From CAYYAQ01 sp964469555 (lineage in GTDB: Bacteria; Planctomycetota; UBA1135; UBA2386): 18,086 bases of DNA. The notes below the pieces were generated by a model. The model did not search any database and was not told the DNA's origin. It worked only from the letters and a program-made list of their open reading frames with translations. Made by a program: the position numbers and the translations under genes. The stretch spans positions 1-18,086 of the forward strand of contig CAYYAQ010000106.1 in assembly GCA_964469555.1 (NCBI GenBank), given 5' to 3'. Below, piece after piece: positions 1 through 8,374 of this stretch (position 1 is the first letter of the stretch; the number at the start of each line of letters is the position of its first letter).

Positions 1-3000
1 GGCATGGTCGTGGAGACTTCGCACGCGGAGACGAGCACGCGGCTCAGCCACTTCGCCTCGAACAGCGTGCCCCACAGCGGCAGGGTTTCGCATCTTTGGG
101 TCTGCACGGCAGAGAGATCGGGCGAGCCCTCGATCGCGCGCAACGGACCGGCACCCTGGGTCTGTCGAATCGTGAGCGTGAAGTAGAGGTACTCCAACCA
201 GTCTTCGCTCGTCGACGTGTTGGGTTTCAGCGCGGTCACCCAAAGCGCGTCCACGGCGTCGATGAGGTGTTCCAGTCTGGCGGAGCGGATCGTGTCGACC
301 CACGTGAGGTCGTGAGCTCGTGATCGCGAGGTGAACCTGTGCCACACGCCGTGTTCCTGCTCCACGAGAACCGTCAACGGTAGGCCCGTGCTGGCGCGCA
401 GCGTCGCGAGCTCGTCCGTTTCGCCGAAGCGACCTGGGAGTAGCACGCAGATGCGCTCATGAAAACTCTTCAGCACGGAGTCGTCGCGAAGCCAGCGCCG
501 GTAGCGCGCACGACCCACGACGGTGTCCGATAGCGTGTCCTGTGCCTCGCTCTGGCTGACCGAGACCGTGGCCCCGTGCCACCGGTAGCAGTAGAGATAG
601 CGCTGCAGGAAGTGGATCGGGAAGTGCTCTTGGATGCGGAAGACGAGGTCGTAGTCCTGGCAGCCCGTCACGTCCTCGTGGAAGAGTCCGATGCGCTCGA
701 TCGCTTCGCGCTTCACGACCTTGAAGTGGCCGGCGAAGTTGCCGCGGTAGAGATCCTTCGGCGTCTCGTGTCGTCCGCGATGCCGAAGCACGTTGCCGCC
801 ATCGTCGACGTCGAGGATCTGCGTCGAGATGCAGTACTTGGTCTCGCCGCTGAGAATGTAGTCGCCGACTTCCTTCAGCGCGTTCTTCGTGAGGAAGTCG
901 TCGCAGTCGAGGAAGGCGAAGTAATCACCACGCGCCGCGATGATGCCGCGGTTGAGCGTGCTGACGATCCCGGAGTTCGTCTCGTTGACGAAGACCCGAA
1001 CACGTTCGTCCGTCTTGAAGTGTTCCAGGATCTCGTCGATCTTCGGATCGTTCGAGCCGTCGTCGATGACGATGACCTCGAACTCCGGGCCGGCTTGCTG
1101 GAGCGCGCTGTCCAGGCACTGTCGGAGGAACTGGTGGTGTTTGTAGACAGGGACGAGGATCGAGATCAGCGGGCGATCCCCCGCGGGCACGAACGACGAC
1201 TTGGAGCCCTCGACGGAGATCACGGGCAAGTGCCGGCGATCGCCGGCGAGCGGAATCCACTTGCTGCGGATCGCCTCGAAGTTCCACGGCAGGAACAACA
1301 GGGGGTGATTGTTGCGCAGGCGCGAGACGAGGTATTGGTGGTTCTTGAGCGACTCGGTGTACATCGAGACGCCGTGCAGTCGGTAACCGAAGTAGGCGGC
1401 GTCGAGGACCTTGCCGTGCCACCCTGCTGCGCTGCACGAGACCCAGAAGTTCCAGTCCTCGTACCCCTTGTCCATGTTCGGGTTGTAGCCACCTGCGTCC
1501 AGCCACGCCTGTTTCCGAATCAACGCGCACACCGAACTGTGGTTGTTCGTGAGTTCGAGTGCGAAGTTGTAGTCCTCTTGCTTGTGCACGCCGTTGACGT
1601 CACCGATGAATCGGATGTCGGTGTAGACCCAGCCGGTTGACAAGTTGTCGGCCATGACCTCCAGCGCCTTCTCGACCATCTGTGGCATCAAGATGTCGTC
1701 CGCATCCACGGGTAAGACAAACGAGCCGCGCGCCAACTCAAAGCCGCGATTGCGTGTCGCTGCGAGACCCATGTTGTCGTGTCGCACCACGCGGGTCTTG
1801 GGCCAGCTGTGTTCCCGCAGGACCCTCAGCGTCTCGGGATCGGTCGAGCCATCGTCGAGAACCAGGATCTCGATGTTCTGGTGGGTCTGATCGGTCGCCG
1901 ACCGGATCGTCTGCTCCACGTACTCCCCGTAGTTGTAGCAGGGGATCAGGATCGTCACGAGTGGACTGGTTCCCGCCGGCATCGCCCTCGGCAGTGCGTC
2001 GTGCCACTTCGAGTGCGTGCGCCACATCTGCTGGAGGGCGTCGTCGGCGTACAGATCGGCGTTTCTGGTGCGAATCTGTCGGATCAGCGTCTTGTTGTTG
2101 GCGACTGCCTCGACGTTGCGGCTCTGTTTCTTGATGCGGTAGTTGAACAGCGGCTCCGGGATCCGCTTGCCGTAGTAACCGAGGGCTGCGAAGTCGATCC
2201 AGAGGCACCAGTCTTCGTAGCCGAATTCGAGTTCCTCCCAGTAGCCGCCCACCTCATCGAACAGCGTCTTGCGGAACAGGGATGTCACGACCATGAAGTT
2301 CTCGCGAAGGAGTTCGTTCAGGTCGTATTCAATGGCCTGCGTCACGCTCGACGTCGCGCCGAAGAAGCGGATGTCGCAGTAGGCGATCCCGAGATCCGGA
2401 CGGGAGTCGAGTAGCGCGACCATTTGCGTCAGGCAGGTCCGTTCGATCGTGTCGTCGGCGTCGAGAGGGAGAATGTACCGGCCCCGGGCCGCGGCGATTC
2501 CGGTGTTGCGGGCGACGGCTGGGCCCTGGTTCTCCTGCTGGATCACTCGGAGATCGAGTTTGGGTCGATCGAGTTTCTCGAGCAGGGCGAGCGTCGCCGC
2601 GTCGGTCGATCCGTCGTCGACGATGATGACTTCGAAGAACGGGTAGGTCTGGGCTTGGAGGCTGTCGAGGGTCTCGTTCAGGTACGAACCGTGATCGAAG
2701 CAAGGAATCACTACGCTGACGCGTGGTCCGGTGGAGACCAGCAGGTCGATCTTGTCGAACGGGAGCGCCGCGTCGACGCCGAGGCGCGGTGCGAGGCTGC
2801 GCACCGCGAAACGCAGTGGGCCTGGAAGAGTCCCTGCGTCCACGCGCCGGCGGATCGAGTTCTGCCACCGCGCAGGCAAGATGCGCCACATTGTCCACGC
2901 GGACTTCCTCGCCGTCGCGCCGATGAGTCGCTTCAAGCCGTCCCGCGTTCGGTCGAAGGCTCGTGCCCCTCGCAACAATCGACTATCGCTCAACACCTGG

Positions 3001-5033
3001 GCATGGGCCTGTGCGTCGGTGACCCGGAGCTCGCTCTGTTCGAGTTGAATCGTGAGATCTTCGATCTCGCGACGGTTGTCCTCGATCACGGTCTGCACCT
3101 GTTCGGGGTCCCCGATCCGGTCGATGACGCCCGTCAACTGGGCGTCGAGTCGTTGGATCTCGGTGCGCAGGTCTTCCTGGTTCGCCAAGAGTTCGGCTCG
3201 CTGTCCGGACGCCCAGGTGGCGACTTTCGCGAAGCGCTGGAGCCAGGCACCCATCTCTTCGGTGCGTTCGGCATCACTCAACCGCTTGGGTGGGGAGTGG
3301 GTCGCGGCCAGCGCGTCGAGGGCGTCTTCGTTGCCAGCTCGGAGGACGAGGCAGTCCCCGAGAACCAACACGTCGATTCGCGCCACGGCGAATCCCAGCA
3401 GGGCGTCGCTCTCCGTGCACACGATCGGCTCTTCGTGGATGTTGAAGCTCGTATTCAACAGCGCCGCTTCGTTCGTCAGGCTGCGAAACTCGGTCAGCAC
3501 GCCGTGCATGAACGGGTTGTCGATTTCTCGAACGATCTGTGGTCGAGCTGTTCCGTCGATGTGAACCACGGCGGGGCACACCTTGGCCAGCGTCTCACCG
3601 CACGCGACGGTGGTCGTCATGAATCGAGCCGCTCGGTGAAGGGGTTCGATGCCGTCGAGGAAATCGGCGGCGTCCCCTTCGAGTAACACGGGCGCGAATG
3701 GCATGTACTCGGTGCGGCGCAGCTTCTTGTTCAGCCAGTCATTGATCCTCGGGTCGGCGGCGCGGCAGAGGACGCTGCGGTGCCCCAGCGCTCGCGGCCC
3801 GAACTCCATTCGACCCCTGGCGACGGCGACGATGCGGTCGGCGAGGATGTGTTTGGCGACTTCTCGGGCGAGATGGTCCGGCGTGGAGAACTCGAGCTCC
3901 GCGTCGCCCAAGGCGGTCCGTGCACGCGAACTCTCGATGGCCGGGCCCAAGAACATCGTCGGATCCTTGATGCCCGACTTTGACCCCGGTCCGAGCTTTT
4001 GGTGCGCGAGCAAGGCGGCGCCGAGCGCGACTCCGTCGTCGGTCATCGGCGGCGCGACGAAGCCATTCTCGAACCCGCTCTGCATCAACAACTGGTTGAC
4101 ACGAACGTTCGCGAACAGGCCGCCGGCAAGGCAGATGTTGCGTGGCTCGCCGCCGACGAGGTCGCTTGCTTCCGCCAGGATCTCGGCGAGCATGTCCTCG
4201 GTCGCCTGCTGCACGCACGCGGCGAGGTGCTCGTTCGAAAACCCTTCGAACCTGGCGCGCCATTCGTCGCGTACTGTCGGGTTCACGATCAGCGTCGGCG
4301 GGCGGGAGTCGTTACCTCGCGTCCAATGGAGCAGTTGATCTGCTTCGCCGAGCATGGGCACCGCGATGTCGAGGAAGCGTTGTACGGTCTCGGGCGTGCA
4401 GTCGCCCCTCGCGGACAGGCCGGTGACTTTGCCTTCGTGCAGGTTTGGACGAAGTCCGAGCAGCGTCGTCACGAGTGTGTAGAGGTTGGCGGGTGAGAAG
4501 TGCAGGCCGTGACCGATGCCCGCGACCAGGTCGATCTGGGGCCCGCGCGCCGAGTAGACCGCACCGATCCACGGACAACTCATCGCGCCCGCGTCGCAGG
4601 TGAGGATGATCCCGTCGTCTTGATCGGCGAGGTACCACGCGCTGGCGGCGTGCGCGTGGTGGTGGTCGAAGTGCAGGCGCGGCACCGGGAATTGCGCGGT
4701 CCGTCGCTGCCATTCGCGGGACGGGGCGGGGATGATCAGCTCCGCGTCGGTTCGCCGCAGGGGCCAGTCGCCGTGGGCGAAGGCGTGACCGAGCGCGCGG
4801 GCATCCTCGGCGGGCAGGTTACCGAGAGCGACGGCGCGGATGTGGTTCCACGGGATTTCGTCGAGCAGATCAGCTGGCCAGCGTCCGTCTTGTTTGACAC
4901 GGGAAACCCGTTCGAGGGCGCAGGCGAATTCGACGTTGCCGTCAGGTCCGACTGCGGCGATCGCCGAATCGTGCAAGCCCGTGAAGTTCAGCCCGAGGAC
5001 GGAGCCATCGGGAAGGTTGCGGAGTTCTTTCAC
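1..5033 (-). CDS. NodU/TobZ-type carbamoyltransferase fused to coiled coil and three GT2 glycosyltransferase domains (3' end outside window)
   Basis: One open frame without a stop runs from a GTG at 5033 to the window edge, at least 1677 residues. Residues about 1-560 form a complete O-carbamoyltransferase: HFDHHHAHAASA at 121-132 (His cluster of the N-terminal domain), an AGGLFANVRVNQ stretch, GRMEFGPRALGHRS at 407-420, and LLNTSFNIHEEP in the C-terminal domain. The family transfers carbamoyl from carbamoyl phosphate, via carbamoyl-adenylate, to a sugar or antibiotic hydroxyl. A charged coiled coil covers about 605-675. Three GT2 (GT-A fold) domains follow, starting near 768, 1020 and 1290, with metal-binding motifs DADD 858-861, DADD 1110-1113 and DCDD 1376-1379, and acceptor-site motifs YEDW (E940), YEDW (E1192) and QDYD (from 1459). 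The last ~170 visible residues are unassigned. No signal peptide or TM is seen, so it is probably cytoplasmic. The start is uncertain: the frame is open to 5117, but GTG 5033 is the first usual start codon there and lacks a clear Shine-Dalgarno site. Confidence 0.9.
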   Translation of the reverse strand, partial: MKELRNLPDGSVLGLNFTGLHDSAIAAVGPDGNVEFACALERVSRVKQDGRWPADLLDEIPWNHIRAVALGNLPAEDARALGHAFAHGDWPLRRTDAELIIPAPSREWQRRTAQFPVPRLHFDHHHAHAASAWYLADQDDGIILTCDAGAMSCPWIGAVYSARGPQIDLVAGIGHGLHFSPANLYTLVTTLLGLRPNLHEGKVTGLSARGDCTPETVQRFLDIAVPMLGEADQLLHWTRGNDSRPPTLIVNPTVRDEWRARFEGFSNEHLAACVQQATEDMLAEILAEASDLVGGEPRNICLAGGLFANVRVNQLLMQSGFENGFVAPPMTDDGVALGAALLAHQKLGPGSKSGIKDPTMFLGPAIESSRARTALGDAELEFSTPDHLAREVAKHILADRIVAVARGRMEFGPRALGHRSVLCRAADPRINDWLNKKLRRTEYMPFAPVLLEGDAADFLDGIEPLHRAARFMTTTVACGETLAKVCPAVVHIDGTARPQIVREIDNPFMHGVLTEFRSLTNEAALLNTSFNIHEEPIVCTESDALLGFAVARIDVLVLGDCLVLRAGNEDALDALAATHSPPKRLSDAERTEEMGAWLQRFAKVATWASGQRAELLANQEDLRTEIQRLDAQLTGVIDRIGDPEQVQTVIEDNRREIEDLTIQLEQSELRVTDAQAHAQVLSDSRLLRGARAFDRTRDGLKRLIGATARKSAWTMWRILPARWQNSIRRRVDAGTLPGPLRFAVRSLAPRLGVDAALPFDKIDLLVSTGPRVSVVIPCFDHGSYLNETLDSLQAQTYPFFEVIIVDDGSTDAATLALLEKLDRPKLDLRVIQQENQGPAVARNTGIAAARGRYILPLDADDTIERTCLTQMVALLDSRPDLGIAYCDIRFFGATSSVTQAIEYDLNELLRENFMVVTSLFRKTLFDEVGGYWEELEFGYEDWCLWIDFAALGYYGKRIPEPLFNYRIKKQSRNVEAVANNKTLIRQIRTRNADLYADDALQQMWRTHSKWHDALPRAMPAGTSPLVTILIPCYNYGEYVEQTIRSATDQTHQNIEILVLDDGSTDPETLRVLREHSWPKTRVVRHDNMGLAATRNRGFELARGSFVLPVDADDILMPQMVEKALEVMADNLSTGWVYTDIRFIGDVNGVHKQEDYNFALELTNNHSSVCALIRKQAWLDAGGYNPNMDKGYEDWNFWVSCSAAGWHGKVLDAAYFGYRLHGVSMYTESLKNHQYLVSRLRNNHPLLFLPWNFEAIRSKWIPLAGDRRHLPVISVEGSKSSFVPAGDRPLISILVPVYKHHQFLRQCLDSALQQAGPEFEVIVIDDGSNDPKIDEILEHFKTDERVRVFVNETNSGIVSTLNRGIIAARGDYFAFLDCDDFLTKNALKEVGDYILSGETKYCISTQILDVDDGGNVLRHRGRHETPKDLYRGNFAGHFKVVKREAIERIGLFHEDVTGCQDYDLVFRIQEHFPIHFLQRYLYCYRWHGATVSVSQSEAQDTLSDTVVGRARYRRWLRDDSVLKSFHERICVLLPGRFGETDELATLRASTGLPLTVLVEQEHGVWHRFTSRSRAHDLTWVDTIRSARLEHLIDAVDALWVTALKPNTSTSEDWLEYLYFTLTIRQTQGAGPLRAIEGSPDLSAVQTQRCETLPLWGTLFEAKWLSRVLVSACEVSTTM

Positions 5034-5159
5034 GTGCTGCGGGGGGGAGAGCCAGACAGGGGTCAGTATTGCATGAAGTGGAACTCGGGAGCGACTCCTA
5101 GCCCTGAACTTCTGCGATCAACGCCGCGTCGCTGCAGTACTTCAGGCCGTGTCGCGGGG

Positions 5160-5411
5160 GAGGTGCAGGCACCTTTGGCAGCGACAGGACCGAAGCGATC
5201 CCGCCCCGAACGTCTGCTATGGTCCGAGTTGATCCGCCGGGTGTTTCTCGAAGACGTGCTGCGTTGTCCCTGCGGAGGACGCCGCAGCGTGCTGTCGATG
5301 GTGTTCAAGCCAACGTCGATCGAGCGGGTGCTTCGACATCTGGGGCTTCCTTACCAGCCACCGCAGCGGGCGCCGCCCCGGTCGGTGCCCGCGGAGCTGC
5401 CGTTTGGGTAG
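5160..5411 (+). pseudogene. IS91-family transposase, C-terminal remnant
   Basis: The plus frame ending at TAG 5409-5411 contains SELIRRVFLEDVLRCP, then CGGRR and IERVLRHLGLP, followed by a proline-rich tail. This matches the conserved C-terminus of IS91-like (HUH, Y2-type) transposases, in which a hydrophobic 'RVF..DVLxCP' strand leads into a cysteine/glycine knuckle and a '..ILxHLGLP' helix. Only about 80 residues remain. The N-terminal zinc finger, HUH motif and catalytic tyrosines are absent, and no plausible start precedes it, so it cannot be active. The frame is open further upstream, but that part is antisense to the carbamoyltransferase gene and is not transposase-like. The usual CPxCGG spacing appears here as CPCGG; I believe this variant occurs in some relatives. 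The stub lies just upstream of the GTG start of the large fusion gene, where a promoter would be expected. Confidence 0.75.
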
Positions 5412-5776
5412 GGGTCGCTCAGCGCGGGGAGGCGTGACGAGGAGTTTGAGGAGTGGTCCGTTCGGGGCCAACTGTGCCGGGGTCTGTACCTCCCCACAGG
5501 TTGCTGGACTTACAACTCTCGGGGCGCCCGCGAGGACGGGCGCCGGGTGCGGATGGCGGTGGTCTGCCGCCGATGGGCTGCGGGGAATTCGGGTTCGCCT
5601 GCACCGGGTGCGGTGCCTGGCAGCAGGTGAGAATGGCGAGACAGGTGAGGACGGTGATCAGTCCCTGTAGGACTGCGGTGCGCGGAAGTTGGTCGGCGAT
5701 CGCATGGTGCTCCGCATCATGGCGATCCGGCGTGCGGCATGCACCAGAGATGTGGCCCGGTGTCGACCTCTGAGCA
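5412..5776. other. Gene-free stretch between transposase stub and SBBP gene
   Basis: I see no convincing gene in these 365 bases. Short open frames exist on both strands but are proline/arginine-rich and look like GC-driven noise. On the minus strand a short hydrophobic run ending in LTCC (around 5610-5650) resembles a lipoprotein signal, but what follows is low-complexity, so I do not call it. Part of the stretch may be the end of the decayed IS91-like element, and it also holds the 3' flank of the SBBP gene. Two small inverted repeats are present, at 5523-5544 and 5659-5675 (6-bp stem, 5-nt loop). Neither is followed by a T-run. Confidence 0.5.
5523..5544. repeat. GC-rich perfect hairpin downstream of IS91 stub
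   Basis: GGCGCCCG at 5523-5530 pairs perfectly with CGGGCGCC at 5537-5544 around a 6-nt loop. It lies about 110 bases after the transposase stop. IS91-type elements carry hairpins near their termini, so this could be a relic of the element's end. It could equally be a chance GC-rich palindrome. No T-run follows on either strand, which argues against an intrinsic terminator. Confidence 0.45.
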
Positions 5777-8374
5777 TCATCGCACCAGGCGCAACGGGAC
5801 CGGCTGGCTGCCGAAGAGCCACGTGCCCCGGGCGTCGTAGACCAGGTACGCGTGGTACAGCGTCAGCCCCTGCACCGAGGGCGCACCCGCGGGCATCACG
5901 AACTGCGCGGCGCCCGTGCCGTCACGACTCAACGTTCCCCTGAACGCCACGAAGGGCGCCGCGCCGGGAGCAGTGATCGTCAGATCGGTGTACAGATCCG
6001 GAACGAGAGGAATGTGAACGCCACCCAGCGTGACGCCGGGACTCGCCCCGGTGGCCGAACCGAAGATCCAGAACGACTTCCCGCCGTGCTTCGCTCCCGC
6101 GTTCAGCGTGAGCTGCTGTCGCTGGCCCGGTTGCGACAGAGAGAGTTCGTAGCGGTCGGCATGAAAGGACACACCCATGTCCAGCCGACTGACGAAGGGG
6201 TTGTAGTTCGGCGGCGCGTTGAAGGTCCGGTCGTACGCTCCTGGGGTCGTCGGCAGGCCGTCCGCCGCGTACCCCGCGATGGTCGCCACGCCACTGGGAT
6301 CGACGGCGAGGGCTCGCGAAATGTCGTTGCCCGTACCGCCGAAGAACGTCGAGTAGACCAACTGTGCCGTGCCGACCCGGCGAGGGTCCAGACGAGAAAG
6401 GAAGCAGTCGAGAGTGCCGCCGGGCGAGAGCGTCCGGTCGTAGGCATCAGGGGTCGTCGGGAAGTTGGGGGAGTGTGTTTCCCCCGCCAGGGTGATGACT
6501 CCGTCCGCGTCGACCGCCAACCCGATCGCACTATCCCCGGTGGCGCCACCCAGATAGGTCGAGTAGGTCAACTGGGCGCTCCCGGTGCGATTCAGGTCGA
6601 GTCGGCACACGAACGCGTTGTAGTTGCCGTTGATGCTCCTGTCGTAGGCACCGCTCGTCGTCGGGTAATCCGGGGAGTAGGTCCTTCCGGTCATGGAGAC
6701 CACGCCGCCAGCATGGACCGCCATCCCGGTGGGAAGCTCCGCCTTGCTGCCGCCCAGATACGTCGAGTAGAGGAGCTGGCCGCTGCCGGTCTTGCTCGGG
6801 TCCAGACGGGTCAGGAACACATCGCTACCGTTGAAGCTCGTGTCGTAGGCACCGCTCGTCGTCGGAAACTGGGGCGACGAAGTATGCCCCATCAGGAGCA
6901 CGACACCCGTGGCATCGACGTGCACCGCGAAGCCGTGGTCGTCGCTGTTCCCGCCGAGATACGAGGAGTACACGAGTTGCGCGGATCCGATCTTGCTCGG
7001 GTCCAGACGGCTGACGAATCCGTCGTAGAAGCCACCGGCGAGGTTGGCGCCGTACGCACCGGGCGTCGTCGGCAGGTTGTTCGATGCGGTGTGCCCCGCA
7101 ACAGATACGACACCACCGGGGCTGACGGCGAGCCCGGCGACCTGGTCAACTTGCTGCCCACCGAGATAGGTGGAGTAGACCAACTGAGCGCTTCCCGTCT
7201 TGCTCGGATCCAGCCGCACGACGAAGACATCGTCCCTGGGATAGGTCCCGCTGCCATTGAACGTCGTATCGAATGCGCCGGACGTCGTGGGGAAGTCGGA
7301 CGATCCCGTGTTCCCTGCGAGCGTCAAGACGCCGTCCGGCGCGACATGGATCGCCGCGGCCTTTTCGTTGCCGCCGCCGCCGAGGAATGTGGAGTACCGG
7401 AGTTGCGCCGCGTTGGCCTTGCTCGGATCGAGCTGGCTGACGAAGACGTCGCTGTTGTTGACGTTGTTGGGGTAGAAGCGACCGTTGTGGGTTCTGTCGT
7501 ACGCGCCGAGAGTCGTCGGAAAGTCGACGGAACTCGTTTCGCCCGCTACCGACACCACTCCGTCGGCATCGACGGCCACGCCGAACGCGATTCCGTACTT
7601 GCTTCCGCCGAGATACGTCGACCAGATCAACCCGGGATCGATCGTGAGGCTGGTGCCTCCGGTCCAATTCGGAACCTCGAACCCGAAGCGGTCCGTCGCC
7701 AGCAGGACAAATCGGCACGCGACGTCGCGAACCCGACCGTCGGATTCAGTCTCCCAGGTCTTGGGCACCGGCTGGTTCAGCGCACCGAGTTCCGTCTCGA
7801 TGACCAACGACCCGTCATCCGCGATTCGCAAGCCGTTCGCGCCCTCGACATGCAAGTTGACACTGGAGAGATCGGCGCCCGGTTGCAGGATCAGATCGTA
7901 TTCGGGCGCTCCGTGGGCCGTTCGTAGCCGCAGATCGATACCCGGATAGAGGCTCTCGTAGAGCACGGACGCGTAGAGCGGCACGCGAGTCCGCCAGCTC
8001 TTGCGGTCGTCGCCGAGGAAGTAGTTGTGATGGCCAGACAGGACTTCTTTGCCGGTGATCTCTGGCGCCTGCGCCCCGCCGTCGAAGGTCATTCGCAGAG
8101 CGACGCCTCGACTCGCGGACTCGTTCGAGACGTCGACGAGCCAGCCTCGCTCGCGCAAGAACAAGGTCATCGCACCGCTGCGATGCACGAACAGCGCGGG
8201 GTGTGACCATTGACCATGATTTGGCACGAAGAACTCGGGCTGCTTCTGGAGCATCGGACCGGTCGCTGCCGTCGTGATGCGGAAGACGTCGGACTCGATG
8301 GGCCGGATCGCCTCGAACGGCAGGAGACAGACCAGTCCAACGACGAATAGTCCGCAGATGGTCGCGCTGCGCAT
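5777..8374 (-). CDS. Secreted seven-bladed SBBP beta-propeller protein
   Basis: This is an exported protein of 865 residues from ATG 8374. The frame also allows a GTG at 8401, nine codons upstream. I prefer the ATG because it gives a standard signal peptide at once (MRSATICGLFVVGLVCLLPF). Residues about 45-235 form the beta-rich N-terminal domain usually seen before SBBP repeats (PNHGQW, NYFLG, YPGIDLRL). Residues about 249-735 hold seven repeats of the pattern YSTYLGG...VAVD..GVVSVAG.T.S.DFPTT.GAYD, each followed by a linker like SRLDPSKTGSAQ. The C-terminal ~130 residues form a separate beta domain (FWIFGSATGASPGV ... LYHAYLVYD) that I associate with planctomycete secreted proteins. SBBP propellers are thought to be extracellular or cell-surface; ligand and role are unknown. 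No clear Shine-Dalgarno site precedes either start. It is transcribed alone, flanked by non-coding DNA on both sides. Confidence 0.93.
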   Translation of the reverse strand: MRSATICGLFVVGLVCLLPFEAIRPIESDVFRITTAATGPMLQKQPEFFVPNHGQWSHPALFVHRSGAMTLFLRERGWLVDVSNESASRGVALRMTFDGGAQAPEITGKEVLSGHHNYFLGDDRKSWRTRVPLYASVLYESLYPGIDLRLRTAHGAPEYDLILQPGADLSSVNLHVEGANGLRIADDGSLVIETELGALNQPVPKTWETESDGRVRDVACRFVLLATDRFGFEVPNWTGGTSLTIDPGLIWSTYLGGSKYGIAFGVAVDADGVVSVAGETSSVDFPTTLGAYDRTHNGRFYPNNVNNSDVFVSQLDPSKANAAQLRYSTFLGGGGNEKAAAIHVAPDGVLTLAGNTGSSDFPTTSGAFDTTFNGSGTYPRDDVFVVRLDPSKTGSAQLVYSTYLGGQQVDQVAGLAVSPGGVVSVAGHTASNNLPTTPGAYGANLAGGFYDGFVSRLDPSKIGSAQLVYSSYLGGNSDDHGFAVHVDATGVVLLMGHTSSPQFPTTSGAYDTSFNGSDVFLTRLDPSKTGSGQLLYSTYLGGSKAELPTGMAVHAGGVVSMTGRTYSPDYPTTSGAYDRSINGNYNAFVCRLDLNRTGSAQLTYSTYLGGATGDSAIGLAVDADGVITLAGETHSPNFPTTPDAYDRTLSPGGTLDCFLSRLDPRRVGTAQLVYSTFFGGTGNDISRALAVDPSGVATIAGYAADGLPTTPGAYDRTFNAPPNYNPFVSRLDMGVSFHADRYELSLSQPGQRQQLTLNAGAKHGGKSFWIFGSATGASPGVTLGGVHIPLVPDLYTDLTITAPGAAPFVAFRGTLSRDGTGAAQFVMPAGAPSVQGLTLYHAYLVYDARGTWLFGSQPVPLRLVR
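6170..7630 (-). repeat. Seven tandem SBBP-blade repeats within the propeller gene
   Basis: The coding sequence contains seven successive units of roughly 65-70 codons. Each opens with (L/I)xYSTYLGG-like text and closes with xFPTTxGAYDxxxNG and a Leu-Asp-Pro-Ser-Lys linker. Nucleotide similarity is strongest in the linker: 'cttgctcgg(g/a)tcca' recurs on the plus strand near 6795, 6995, 7201 and 7420. Seven copies is the number expected to close one seven-bladed propeller. Confidence 0.85.

Noticed and set aside
576..1640. Long plus-strand open frame, 354 codons
   Set aside because: It is antisense to the GT2 domains, rich in Val/Asp/Glu/Arg as expected for a shadow of a high-GC gene, and has no recognisable motif.
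2424..3686. Long plus-strand open frame, 420 codons
   Set aside because: It is antisense to the coiled coil, GT2 and carbamoyltransferase C-terminal segments, whose minus-frame motifs are unambiguous.
5567..5660. Minus-strand lipoprotein-like start (LTCC after a hydrophobic run)
   Set aside because: No start codon is well placed, and the following residues are proline/arginine low complexity.
5852..7927. Long plus-strand open frame, 691 codons
   Set aside because: It is antisense to the SBBP propeller. Its own internal repeats only mirror the repeats of the real gene.
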